Positions 1-11,640 of a stretch of 64,000 bases of DNA are shown here, piece after piece. Each line of letters opens with the position of its first letter. Position 1 is the first letter of the stretch. The notes below the pieces were generated by a model, which did not search any database, was not told the origin of the DNA, and was given only the letters and a program-made list of their open reading frames with translations. This DNA comes from Pyrrhosoma nymphula (Eukaryota > Arthropoda > Insecta > Odonata > Coenagrionidae). The position numbers and the translations under genes are program-made. Location of the stretch: assembly GCA_963573305.1 (NCBI GenBank), contig OY754333.1, forward strand, positions 18,907,013-18,971,012, written 5' to 3'.

Positions 1-3000
1 AATTATGCGTCCACTTAAAGCTGCAACCTTTTCAAGAACTTTTACCGGAACTTTATCCAGAGCACAGCTATAAACTACAGCGCTGCGTTTTCTCTCGTGT
101 TATTTTAATCTGTAATGTCCTTTTGCTAATATTTTCGTTTCATTTGTGGCGATATAGTACACTTCTCTGTGTTGGTAATTAAAATAATGATGTGTATAGA
201 AAGAGTTTTTCTTTGCTAAACGAGGCCTTAATTAAATTATTGGCTTCAGAAATGTTATGAATACTGACGCTAATATTAAACTGTTGGCGTTGTTTTTCTC
301 ACATTATCTAGAGAAGATATGTTAATTAAAAAAATAAAAATGAGTGATACACTTGAGCATGTTGCCCAAAAAAATGAATGAACTTTTATACTTGATACGT
401 CTAGTATAAAAAAATGTTAACCATTCAGATTAACCAGATTATTCAGATGGTATGTAAGTACAGCAGCTACTCAGGAGAAATATTTTATCTTCTTTCGAGG
501 CAATCAGTTTTTTTATCTTCTGATTTTAACTTTTAATATTCTCGTCGATTTTACTCTTACTTTCTCTCAGTTCCTTAGTTCCGTCATATTTATCTTAGGA
601 CACTGGCTAAGGTCCACATAATGCCCTTTTGTGAAATTACCCACAGTTTTCAATACTTTGCGAAACTTTGTCCTTTATATCTTTACTTTCTTTTCACAAT
701 GGTAATTAATTATAAGGATAAGATTTAGTAATGCGAACACCAAGTTGGCACCGTCCACTGTAACTTTTTGTAACCGGGTAAATTTACCCAAGATATCTGT
801 CTGCTGTAATCATTTTCTACAATCCTAATTCACGTTAGCTACAATGGTCACGTGAACAATCGTCATCGCCTTTAAGCGACCTGTAGATTACGAGAAACAA
901 ATATTGTGCACGTTAAATGTAGTTAAAACCAGCAGCACCATGCTGATTGAATAGATGGGTGAATGCGGGTGGAAATTACCAACGCTATGTAAAACGTTAA
1001 GAAGCTAGTAATGCGAACGGAGTATGTACTTCTATTCCAATATCAAGGAACTATGACATCGCTATTAAAGATCTATTATCATGCCAAAACAATTGCCTTG
1101 AAATTTCTTATATCACTTTGCACTTTTTTTTATTTTTCTACATTCAATCCTTAATTCATCAGTTCAATACAATTTCATTTGTACACATCCACCTTCTGCC
1201 AAGATGTCCTCTCTCCTAACAATCCCCTTATTTGTTTTTCTATCATAATGACAATCAGTTAAAAAGTATTATTAAAACGTGATAACAAACAAACAATAAA
1301 ACAAATTAAATTCAATGTTACACAAATGAATAAATAAATACTTAAAAGTTATTATTGGTAATCAATGAATTAACCATTCATACATTTGACATGCGTGACC
1401 ATGAAATTGCTAAACAATGTATGCTATTGTACATAATTCCCGAATGTAGCAGGTTAATATAGAACACACTGCTATAATTTGTACAATTTACAAAAATAGG
1501 GGTTGACCAGGTATAAGAAGAGGTAGTATTAGTAGAGGCTCTACTAAAGGGTAAATTTAGGCCAACAATGGGGATTCGAATATTTTAAGTACTGTTATTT
1601 CAGATATTTAACGCACCAATATAAACATATTTTTTCAGTCATATCAAGTACCCACAGTGTCTTTCCGAGAAAGAATTGTTTTACGCTGTTTGAAGGATGT
1701 GGAATAAATTATTTCGTGCCAAATGACTCCATAACTTTCGTTTCTAATGTTATTTTGTTGCATGGTACCATCGGTACGAAAAACAATTTCAAATAGTGGC
1801 TTAAAGCTTGAAATTAACTATCCTATAAATTTTGTCCGGCAAAACCATTTCCTCTCCGACCATAAAACTCTCTCCGACCACTGTACAATGTCATAATGTT
1901 GTTAATATTGGTACTCAAATTCACCCCTATTGCTGTACACCACGCTGTTATGTGTAAATGTCTCTTAAGCAACCTGATCACCACCGACCCCATTTTACGG
2001 TGAAGGGTCTTGACCCGGATCCACTTTTAACACATTTTACACCTTCTAATTTTCAGGATCTTCCCAGGGTGCCTACCATTATTGGGCCGTGTCCCAAAAA
2101 ACATTTTATTTGACTCGAAATTTATTAACATATTATTTGTACAAACAATTGTGGCATATTTCCCAAAAGCGACAGGTATTATAAATGAAATTATACATTT
2201 AGAATCGTATCAAATATTTTACTTCTTAAATTACAAATGTGGAGTCTAAACTATATAATATTTATACTAAATTGTTGGATCGTAGATTTCCGTGGCGTTC
2301 CACGCATCCACAAATTTATTCTAAATTGTATAGTTTAGTGATATTATAGATTATCAATCAATTATTTACAGTTTCGTGGTTCTGTATTTTCTGCACTAGT
2401 ATGAAATCACATTAAATGGCATACTCAATGAACTCAGACTGATCATATGGGCTCTTTGTTTCACCAGAAATGAAACTTAGATAATGCCGCTATCTGTCAG
2501 CAAAAGACTAAAATATCAATCCCGGTATTCCGTTGGAATTGCAATCCCTGCACCCGATCAACAGCTGGACTTTGTGTACGAGAACAATAATTTTTATGGT
2601 CATTTGAAAACTCTGGCATTGGTTAAAAAGGCTAGTTTTAAAAGTCATATCAAACGACTTTAATGTCAAAATTCTTTTAGTGAGAATGAAAGAATCGAAG
2701 TGAGCATGGAATAATGTCCTTACATACTCGAGTTTTGTGAATGTGCAACAGGTTGAGTTTCATTCTATCAATATTTTGGTAAAAAATAAACTGTCATAGA
2801 CGGTCCCCAGGGATTGTTTCCGACCAAATTTTAGATCGTTATATTTAATCACTCCAATATCTGTCGTAAAGAAGCTTGTTCCTGGTGCTGTGAAATAGAT
2901 CAGCATTATGAAGTTATTAGACTGGTTATGGTTTTACACGTGATCGACATCCAGGTTGGAATATGATATCGGAAAGAAGCTCTAAAAAAAAGTATCAATC

Positions 3001-4081
3001 CAAAAATCAATTTATTAATTTAGTTTAGAAGGAGTGAAAATTATTTTGACGTAAAATGAAATCTATTTTCATTATTAAGACAAGGTAGGATTGACTAGAG
3101 GAGAGTTAATTTTCAAGATTTTTTACTGGCGTAGGAAAATAGCTCCTCAATCGATTTATTTCTTCATCTACACATGCGTCCTCCCTCTCTTCATCCCGTC
3201 CATAAACTCTTTCTTTCCTTGGCACAAATATTAAAAAAGCAAAGGTGACAACGGGCAGTCTTACCTTACTCCGCAACCTATAACTGCCCACCGTAATCCA
3301 CACTCAACCGTGCCCTTCTTGGCCGTATATACGTTTCGGATGAGTCTGGTATGAAAAAAGCCAATTATTATTATTATTTTGATAACTTCATAATGTTCTC
3401 TATGGAGAATGAGGAATGATCAACGTTTATCCCTTAAGAGAGTAGTTCTGATCACATCCGGCACATCTTCTGAAATCATCATTCTTGGGCTTCCCACCAG
3501 GTAGCGTTTTTTCTTGTTCACCTATCTAATTTTGATTCCTCCTTCAGATAAATATTTTAGCGAATGATAACTCGATGACCGGAAATATTATCCTTTATCC
3601 CGCGATTACGCAAGTGATTAACAAGCCAAGCGCGTTTCGAGGATTCGTGTTTATTCGTGTCAACGGCCTAACACGGGTTCCACATCGATGAGAATTGATC
3701 ACCTACTCTCATTACTTGACTAAGGAATCGTAAAGCGGCATCAGGTACCTATCAGTAAAATAAATTACGTCTGGCTGATAAACTTCGTGGATTCGTTCCA
3801 TCCGATGAGAGAGAATTGGAAAGGACATTTTTCCAATCATTTTGATTGCACAAATGATGTGGTACTCATTACTTGGTCATTTTTGCAATCACTACGATTG
3901 GAATACTGCCGAAAGGTAGCCCCTCTAAAGCGACAATATTGGGTTTGTTCTCCGCGACTGTGCACGCGACCACGACTGAACATGCACGAACACGTCTCCT
4001 GTGCTACAACGTGAACTAGGGACAAGAAAGACCTTTTCGTATTAACCCCCGCCGAAATTCGTTTTGAATTAAGAAGACGTG
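1..4081. other. AT-rich sequence, nothing firmly recognised
   Basis: No coding signature was seen on either strand. Around 2252-2340 there is an imperfect inverted repeat whose arms begin TAAACTATA, with a small hairpin CGTGG-CGTT-CCACG between them. It may be an old MITE but no target duplication is visible. A minus-strand 65-codon frame at 3106-3303 has no family resemblance and is probably chance. Confidence 0.5.
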
Positions 4082-4190
4082 GAGGTGTAACCAGCTAAGA
4101 CACCTGACCGGCAGTTGGGAGATCCGGATTCAATTTCCTGTCAAGTCAATTGGTTTTATTTGCGTCGATATTTCACCCTCTTTGGTGTAT
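4082..4190 (+). repeat. tRNA-derived SINE, family B
   Basis: A tRNA-like head is visible. The segment AGCTAAGACACCTGACCGG resembles an A-box region, and GATCCGGATTCAATTTCC resembles a B box (consensus GGTTCGANTCC). The same arrangement, GGCTAACACTCCTGACCGG with GGTTCTAATTCCGG and then GTCAAGTC, occurs on the minus strand near 24.6 kb, so this is a family and not a tRNA gene. Both copies have RTE-like C-terminal sequence nearby. Confidence 0.6.
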
Positions 4191-4233
4191 AAATTGAAAA
4201 GAAATATACATATGTATTTCACACCTGCTTGGT

Positions 4234-4410
4234 ATGGTGGGTGAGGAGAGGAAAATTGTGAAGGAGATTAGGAGGAGGCAGAATAGGTGATTGGAACAGA
4301 TGATTAATGGCGAAGGGATTGGTAATACAGTAATTGAGGACAGAATGCTGGGTAGACGGGGAAGAGGAAGAAAGAAAAAAGGTTTTGTTGAACGGGATGA
4401 AGAGAGGTAG
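4234..4410 (+). pseudogene. RTE-like LINE reverse transcriptase, C-terminal fragment
   Basis: One frame reads MVGEERKIVKEIRRRQNR, a stop where tryptophan is expected (TGA for TGG), then LEQMINGEGIGNTVIEDR and RRGRGRKKKGF. The pattern of basic helix, W-x-x-x-I-G-G and GRGR is the usual C-terminal end of RTE-like LINE proteins. The minus-strand fragment at 17.5 kb starts with almost the same residues (MVGEERKLPVEIRNRQGRWL), which confirms a shared family. It is truncated and dead. Confidence 0.7.
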
Positions 4411-4910
4411 GAATTGTGTTGAGATGACGAAACAAATTGTGTAAAGAGACAGGGACCTCGCGTCTGTGAAAAAAAATACGTTTAAAGGAATTTACGACAG
4501 GTTCTCTCCCATTTAAATCTTTCTTCACCGGTCCTTCTTAAATTAGAGTTTCAATCTTTCTTAAATTATAATAACTCTAATCTGGCGCAATGCAAGATAT
4601 TTTGTATCGTTGAATTTTGATTCCATTTTGTATATTTTTTATAGAAGTTAAAGAGATTTTTTCACCCAATTCTTGAGCATGATGACGCGTCCATAACGCG
4701 TTCCCTAGCGTTATAAATCCAAAATTGCCAATTGTGCTAATGAGAGCAGAAATGTGATCGTCACTCTTCGAATTTCATCAGGTGCTTTAAATCACTAGTT
4801 TTAATTGAAGGAAATCGTTCTTAAGGCAGTAACTGTAATAATTGCCCTTCTAGAGCGGTTTGCGTTATGAACAACGACAACGCGAACGCGAAAGAAGTAA
4901 CCCTGATCCT
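4411..4910. other. Non-coding, nothing recognised except a 20-bp shared word
   Basis: AT-rich spacer. The 20-bp string AGATATTTTGTATCGTTGAA near 4591-4610 is identical to part of the fold-back element arm near 16024. It may be the relic of another copy. Confidence 0.4.
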
Positions 4911-5809
4911 ACTCCTTCTTTCTTCTTCAGTGTTCAATCTGTTGATTGATTTGCAGCAACTCGCCATTCTTCACGTGTATCTGCTTTCCTCTTCTTTCAA
5001 CATAACTCCCGCATTCTATGTCCTTCAGTATCTGCCCCAGGTGCTGCAGACGTGGCCTCCCTCTGTTTCTCTTTCCTTTAATTTTTCCTTCTATTACTAA
5101 TTTCAGGAGCCTTTTGTGTCTCAACAGATGTCTAGCAATCTTTACTTGTATCTGACTTATTGTTTTCTCTATGCTGCGTTGTACATCTACTCTTCGAAGA
5201 ACTTCTTCATTCGTCACTTTTTCTGCCCATTCAATTCTCAGCATACTCCTATAACACCATAGTTCAAACGAATGCAATCTCCTTTTATCTTCTACCCCTA
5301 AGGTCCACGATTCACACCCGTATTATGACATAGGTTTTAAGTTTAAGTTTAAGACATACACTCCAGACATAGGTTTTAAGGAGCCTTTTTCTTCTTTGAA
5401 GGCTATTGCATCGGGACGTAAAAAGTTTCAATTTTTTGTTAAAAGCGCTTTTGCTTGATTAATTCTACTTTGTAATTCCTCGACTTACTTCGCCCATCTC
5501 TCGTAATCCTACTCCCCAGGTATACAAAGGAATCCACTTGTTCGAGGCGTTTATTATCAACCACAATCTGAACTTTCTCTCTTCCCCCTTTGTCGCATAC
5601 CAATCATCTTTGTTTGGGTTGAATTAATTTTCATGTTGTATCTTGTTCCCATGATTTCATTCATCTTTTCTATCATGCTTTTAAGGTCTTCTTCCATTAC
5701 CGATAGTACAGAATTATCATCCGCAAATCTTAGAATTTCTATTCTTTCACCATGTATTCATACTACCGTTTTTGTTCTTTTCCTGAATTCTTTCAGGGCC
5801 ACTTCAATA
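4911..5809 (-). pseudogene. RTE-like LINE reverse transcriptase, 3' half
   Basis: Read on the minus strand, this holds the palm-to-C-terminus half of a reverse transcriptase. Near 5716-5727 is the catalytic motif in LRFADDNSVL, followed by a thumb-like region and, at 4927-5277, a 116-residue end containing WAEKVTNEEVLRRV, RHLLRHKRLLKLVIEGKIKG and KRNRGRPR. These are typical of RTE-like C-termini. Frameshifts and stops interrupt the frame. The missing 5' half lies at 9125-10085 in the same orientation, and the split is explained by a mariner insertion between them. Confidence 0.82.
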
Positions 5810-5962
5810 CACGAGGTGTAATAAAAAATTAACGGAAATTTTTAAACTTCGCGGGCTTCATAATTCCAATTTTCAATAATTCCGAGTTCCTTCCACATGG
5901 TCGTATGGTCAATAAGGAATACGACCAGGAATGTATGATTTTAGGCTTTCCCGGCGAATGAT

Positions 5963-6376
5963 GCTGATGAGTTGTTCTCGGGTTTCCCACCGGGTTAGGC
6001 TTTCCATGATTGCCTTGACGTTTCGGCAGGAGACTTTCCTGCCATTTTCAAGGCTCTGGATGCGGACGGTCTCTGTGTTCCAGTCTTTATACTGTGTTTC
6101 TCCCACCGTGGTCTCTGTTCATTGGCTATCCGTTCCCACCAATGTTATGGTTTCCTGCCTTTTTCAAGATAGGATTCCAGGTACAGCTGAGACGAAAACC
6201 CTGATCCCCGTTGAGATTGTTAGTCGTGAGCTGGATCTCAATGGCCTCTTTAGTAATTCTATCCCAGTATCCTGTGGTTCTGCCCAGAATGGTGGTTTCC
6301 TCCCAATGGATGGAGAGAAACGTCGGCAATCATGGAAAGCCTAACCCGATGGGAAACCCGAGAACAACTCATCAGC
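5963..6376. repeat. Inverted-repeat element with PLE-like arms
   Basis: The arms are about 60 bp. The left arm starts GCTGATGAGTTGTTCTCGGG, and the right arm is its near-exact reverse complement ending ...GAACAACTCATCAGC. Each arm carries CCATGATTGCC or its complement next to an ACGTTTC/GAAACGT motif. The arms match the family at 46349-46530 (CTCGGGTTTCC, CGGGTAAGAATTTCC). The 240-bp centre is non-coding. The ORFs over it are by-products of the palindrome. The element sits inside the mariner at 5810-9124. Confidence 0.7.
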
Positions 6377-6385
6377 TACTACCTG

Positions 6386-8669
6386 GGGCCGTATTCTGTA
6401 ACTTGGGATAATTCTGTAAGCTAGGAGCTTCAGTTTCCACCCAGAATTAGCTCCTACTCGTATTCTATAATTTATTGGAGCTAACTCAAGTTCCGAATTG
6501 GGGTGGAGAAAAGTCAGCAGACGAAGTGGTAAATTTAAATTCCGGCGAGCGAATGACCTGCCAATCACAATCATCGTTTCATTTTTCGTGACGTTTTCCC
6601 GGCTTGTACTTCCGGATAAGAGCAGACACCAGTCGAGAATACCAAAAGTAAATAATATTGAAGCATTATTGATTTTACGACTTTAACATATTAAAAAAGT
6701 AATTTTTTAGCAATATACAGAATATTTTACAAGCTATAGAAGCTCAATTACGACTATCCAGGAATACCCTGCTGAGTTTAACGTGTTTACATTTGGGAAG
6801 CTGGGAAAACGTCAGCTTAATGCATGCAGTTATATGATTTTATTAGCAGGTTCGCATCGAGAAGAAGAGCAAAGCAAAAACCAAACACCTTGATAACGAA
6901 CATTATTACCTGAATCAGTTGGTTTTTTACTTAAGAAAACAAAATATTATAGTAATCTAGCATAACACTTGTCATCATCAACAGCTGTTTCTGTGAACGG
7001 CGAGTTGAAAATAATAAGAAGATTTCCTTTATGTTTTTCTATATTTTCATATTCTTGATAGTTAATTTAAGTACATCTAAGGTAAAAATTCTTTATTCAA
7101 ACCTGTAGCAGGCGTTAATCTATAGGTTAGTTCATTGTTTTATCATTCAATCATGTATACGAACGTCGGTGATGTAAGTACATACATGATGATAAATTCA
7201 ATAAATCGGCCATTAACTCATATATTTGTTATTCTGTTATATTTTCTGCGAAAAACTACTATTAAATCTACAAAATGTACACAACACTTCGAAAATTACC
7301 ATTATTTAGGAATTCCCACTGAAGTGTGCAGCTATAATTTATACCCACATGTTATGCTCATATAGGAAGATTGGCGACGTTTACTTGAAATTATCCGTAG
7401 AACTTTGAAAATAAAAGTTCTACGGAACTACCGATGAATACTTATGCAACTTAAATTATTAAGGTATCTTAAGAACGTTCTACGTTAGGCAGCTAGTACT
7501 CGAAGAATCTGTTAATCATACGCTCAGTTTTCACTTAAGGAAACGAACTAAAGCTGCGAACTAATTAGCAATTGATTTACATCATTCAATTATAGTTATG
7601 CATATGAGCAATCATATTCTGCGAGTTCATGCGTATGATCACTTTAACATAGACATACATTTATACATATAGCTTTTTTCATCGATTGAACTTCCAAAAA
7701 CGTACCTTACCTAAACACTCTATCGTGCATTTTCCTTCTCTTCACGCAGCCATGTCAATATTAAGATTAATACCTCGAACTGCAGTTGAAATAATGTTAT
7801 TAATAGGTAAGCGAATTAATTGTACTCGGCCACACATTAAGAACTTGCTTAACAATAACAAAAAAGTTGTTCATTAGTTGATAAAAATGGAATTTACGAT
7901 CATATCCTTACGGGTTAACAACACCAAAATAAGAACTTACGTGAAAACATTACAACATATGTTTTATGACAAAGGAAGTGCTTCTATCGACTTTGATCAT
8001 TGCCTACAGTTTTATCAATTTAAAAACGATTCTCAACAGTATGAATGACAAAGAAATTCAATGGAATAACCTAGTACATGCAAAACACGTATTTATCGAT
8101 GAATGTTCACGAATTGATCTCCGAAAGACAAGTAAGGCAGCAATATTGACATCGAAATAATTTTCCATCATGTAAACAGGGATGGGATTTATTGGTTAAA
8201 ATAGGTTAAAAATAAATTCTTTGGGTATCTTGATTCTTCCACCGCGGTAGATAAGAGTATCACCTCAAGAAAAACTACCAAGAAAGAGAAAATAATATCA
8301 TCGGATTCACCACAACATGCACACTTCACGAAAAATCAACAATACACTGCGGGAATGCGCAAGGATTTCACTGAAGAATACTCCTAGCGCGGTCTCGAGG
8401 CTGGCGCTGGCCGGAGATCTCATTTGAGGCATGCTGGGACTCCGAAAAGAGCTTCGGGACCGATACAGAATACCATGAGGAGCTAAATAAGCTCCGGAGC
8501 CTTCTCTAGCTCCTTCCGGCACCTTGAGATGCTGACTTCGCGGAGCTGGAGCCAAATGAAGCTCCTGTTCTCAGGAGCTTTCCAATACAGAATACGAATG
8601 GGAGCTAAGAGCTTATTTGAGCTCTTTTCGCCAGTTTGCTCCGGAGCTTCGAGTTACAGATTTAGGCCC
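6386..8669. mobile_element. Possible DNA transposon with GGGCCGTATTCT-type ends
   Basis: The left end GGGCCGTATTCTGTAACTTG and the right end, reverse complemented (GGGCCTAAATCTGTAACTCG), look like inverted termini. The right end abuts the mariner transposase frame exactly. No clear TAA duplication is visible here, unlike the related-looking MITE at 58182-58932. The subterminal regions are rich in AGCTCC/GGAGCT words, and an internal ATACAGAATACGAATGGG string recurs. The 1.6 kb interior (6700-8300) is AT-rich with no transposase. It could instead be two unrelated remnants. Confidence 0.4.
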
Positions 8670-8675
8670 TTGGAA

Positions 8676-9035
8676 ATTATGCGCCGTTTGCGTGAAGCAA
8701 TCCGACGAAAACGCCCAGAATTGTGGAAAAACAGCTCGTGGAAATTGTACCACGATAATGCTCCCGCTCACTCTTCACCGGTTTTTCGTGAATTTTTGGT
8801 AAAAAACAAATCGTTATTTTTCTTCAGCTACCGTATTCGGCGGACATGCCCTTCTGTGACTTCTTTCTATTCCCGGGGCTGAAGAGAACCCTGAAAAGAC
8901 GACGTTTTGCCACCATTGATGAGATAAAACCAGAATCGCTGAAGGAGCTGAACTCAACACCGAAAAGTGAGTTCCAGATGTGCTTCCCAGATCGGAAAAA
9001 CCGCTGGAACTAGTGTATTATATCTTAGGGGGATT
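8676..9035 (+). pseudogene. Mariner transposase, C-terminal remnant
   Basis: Across two frames the sequence reads LEIMRRLREAIRRKRPELW, then SSWKLYHDNAPAHSS, then CDFFLFPGLKRTLKRRRF, ATIDEIKPESLKEL and a worn final segment. HDNAPAH and DFFLFP are hallmark mariner motifs carrying the second and third catalytic aspartates. At least one frameshift lies near 8810-8830. The N-terminal DNA-binding half is not readable at the left end of the element. It is not functional. Confidence 0.88.
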
Positions 9036-9124
9036 TTTTTGAAGGGGAAAAAATTGATATTGATTAATAAATAAATATTTTTTAAGAAAAAAGAAAATTC
9101 CCGTTATTTCTTTATCAAACCTCG

Positions 9125-10085
9125 TACATGTTAAATATCACTGGTGATAATGCGCATCCTTCTCTCGCTCTCTTCTCGATTTTATCTTCTAATTGTTGTT
9201 ATCTCCCTCCAGAATAGCTTTTTCGTTCCTATATAGATTCTATATTAGTATTCGCTCTCTATAACTGATTCCAGCTCTCTGTAGAACCTTAAATATTTGG
9301 TCCCATTTAGCGTTATCGAAGGCTTTTTTCATATATATGAATGTAATGTAGGTTTTCTTATTCCAGTCCAATGTTTTTTTCTACAATCAATCTTAACGCC
9401 AATATTGTACCCCTGCTTTTTCTCAGCCCAAATTGGTCTTCTGAGAGCATTGCTCCAGCTTTTCGTTCCATGCGCCGTACGATAACATTTGTCATTATTC
9501 TTGCTGCGTGTGACCCTAGACTTATCGTTCTGTATTGTTCGCATTTTATTGCACCTATTTTCTTAGGAATAGGTATCATGATATTAGCTTTAAAATCTGC
9601 AGGTAGTTTTCCCTGTTCTTATATCAACTTGATGACCTTATAGAGCCTGTCCTTCATTTTGGCTCCTCCTTCCTTGAGAAGTTCTGCCGGGATGTCATCT
9701 ACACCTGGGGATTTATTTTTTTCAGGCTTTTCATTGCTAGTTCAAACTCCTCTCTCAGTATTGGTTCTCCCACCTCATCTTTAGGTATTGTTTCTACTCT
9801 TTCAGTACTGTTTTCCGGAAATTCTTCGCCTCCATATATTCTTTTGCCTCGATTTTTTCATTCCATCTTTTGAAGATTTCGTCATCCTTATCTAGCAAAA
9901 TGCCATCTTTCTCCATTATTGCCCTACTATACTCCAAAAAATCAATTTATTAATTTGTAGCCATTTTCCATTCTTCCCCCATCCAGGTTTTCCTCTCTTT
10001 GTGAGCATAGATCTTCGTAATACTTTTCTCTTTCTTTTTTCATATATCTATTTACCTTATTTTCCAGGCTTCTGAACAGGGAAAT
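9125..10085 (-). pseudogene. RTE-like LINE reverse transcriptase, 5' half
   Basis: The minus strand reads, in order, YMKKEREKYYEDL, DDEIFKRWNE, MIPIPKKIGAIKCEQYRTIS (fingers motif), LSEDQFGLRKSRGT and KKAFDNAKWD (a degraded palm motif A), ending REGCALSPVIFNMY at the mariner border. These are reverse-transcriptase motifs of an RTE-like LINE. Stops and shifts occur throughout. It continues at 5809, where the minus strand resumes with IEVALKEFRKRTKTV. No intact endonuclease domain was seen upstream. Confidence 0.83.
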
Positions 10086-10589
10086 ACCAACCCTTATCCT
10101 CTTAAAATATGTTACAAGAAAGTGCAGTTGGTTTTAAGATAACCGTGATGCCAATCCTAGTCCTATAAGATTGCTGGAGCAGTAATTATGGGTCATTGAG
10201 CGCACATTTTGATAATTTTGAAGTCGAAAAACAATTCTTGGGCGACATTTCACTGAAGAGCATATGTGCATTCGTCAGAACTTAAAGTGCAGTCAGCAAT
10301 GAAAATGGTACAATAATTATATTTTACACTTTTTCCTTCATTAAAGCATGACTAGTTTTCGGCGTGGTATTCGAAGTTCAGAGTAAATTATAACGAAATA
10401 TGTTTTTTTTTCAAGTATTAGACTCTTCGTGACACCTTGATATTTGTTAGCAACAATTTTAACAATTATAGGTGTATTATTTTGCGTCTAGAAGAAAATT
10501 TGCACACATGAATTCGATGTATTACGTAATTTATACCACGTGTATAAGGCTACGCGTAAAAAGATGTCATTAGAAAGATGTGGTTGCGA
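10086..10589. other. AT-rich spacer, nothing recognised
   Basis: No reverse-transcriptase, transposase or exon-like signal was seen in either strand. Confidence 0.5.
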
Positions 10590-11300
10590 TTTTATAAAAT
10601 TACCTTTACAGGATGGGCAAACTGCTTACTGAACCATTTGTTTTCGCGACCCATGGTCGCGCAAGGAGAGCAAAATGATGGATGGAATCCCAGTGAAGCC
10701 TTCGACGAATGGACAGAACACGACTTCCCGAAACGCGTTAAAGCTATCAATCGCTCGCATAACCATATTTGTACGCGGGATAATGGTGGGAGTCCGGGAA
10801 GGGGTTGGGACCGCGATGGCAGGCAAGGAGGGAGGGAGATGGCGGGGGGGCGACGACTAACAGACCGTGGTCGGGAGTGATGGAGCATCGAGTAGTCTCG
10901 GGAATGCTTGCATGTGAGTGTGTGGGCGGAATCCCATTATGCAGTTACATCCGCCCGCCTACCAACCATCCCCTTGCCCACCTTCTCACCCGCCCCCTTC
11001 CCTTCCCCCCTCCCCCCCAATCGCCCCCTTGGCTACATCCCCCTCGGTGGACCGCGGCTAATCTGCATCCAAGGGGACTTCATTAGCACCTAATTGTTTC
11101 TGCTCGAAGCGGCGCCGGAGGAAGTTAAGGGGGAGGCGGAGGAAACTGGAATGGCGAAGAATTGTGCGGGTGAGAAAGGAAATGGGAAAGGTGTCGGAGA
11201 AGAGAAGGGAGTTGAAAACGGCCATGCAGTGCGTCGAATACCTTTATCGCACTGCGATGTTTTCGTTCCAGTTTCGATTTATATCAACATTGTGTTGAAG
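10590..11300. other. G+C- and CpG-rich stretch without a convincing gene
   Basis: Composition is sharply higher in G+C than the surroundings, with polypurine runs near 10820-10850 and C-rich runs near 10990-11040. Overlapping open frames exist on both strands, which is what G+C-rich sequence gives by chance, and none resembles a known family. It may be a regulatory or alternative-promoter region of the host gene, but no motif decides this. Confidence 0.35.
11151..11290 (+). repeat. Diverged direct repeat, copy 1
   Basis: ATGGCGAAGAATTG, GAGAAAGGAAATGGGAAAGG and TTATCGCACTGCGATG are matched in order at 11477-11620, about 326 bp downstream, with scattered substitutions. This is a local segmental duplication. 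The shared start ATGnCGAAGAA is not followed by a shared open frame, so it is probably non-coding. Confidence 0.7.
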
Positions 11301-11476
11301 TGAAATCTCGTATAACTTCACGTCAGAGTTAACATTTAGTCACGGTGTTGTATTGAACATTCGCGTCGTGTTTCGCACGCAATTTTTTGATGAACATCGA
11401 GCAATTTAAGGAATATATCGAATACATTTCAATACATCTAATTGAAGTATTGCGGGAGAGGTAAGCTGCAGGCGTG

Positions 11477-11640
11477 ATGTCGAAGAACTGCACGAATGAG
11501 AAAGGAAATGGAAAAGGTGTCGGAGATAAAAAAGGGAGTTTAAAATGGCCGTGCTATGCGTCGAATTCTATTATCGCACTGCGATGTGCAGAATTTATCG
11601 TTCAAATTTCGTTATAACGACTGTTTTAATATAACGACAT
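11477..11640 (+). repeat. Diverged direct repeat, copy 2
   Basis: Second copy of the unit at 11151-11290. It keeps GAGAAAGGAAATGG, AAAGGTGTCGGAGA and TTATCGCACTGCGATG. It is more AT-rich than copy 1, as if decaying toward the background composition. Confidence 0.7.

Larger units (their letters stand above)
5810..9124 (+). mobile_element. Mariner-like transposon, disrupted by later insertions
   Basis: The outer ends are inverted repeats. The left end runs CACGAGGTGTAATAAA and then AACGGAAATTTT. The right end, reverse complemented, runs CGAGGTTTGATAAA and then AACGGGAATTTT. TA dinucleotides sit outside both ends (5808-5809 and 9125-9126), as expected for Tc1/mariner. The element lies inside a LINE and separates N-M-Y from I-E-V-A-L-K-E-F in its reverse transcriptase. 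The length of 3.3 kb is far above the usual 1.3 kb because other repeats occupy about 5951-8670. A decayed transposase end is readable on the right side. Confidence 0.78.
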
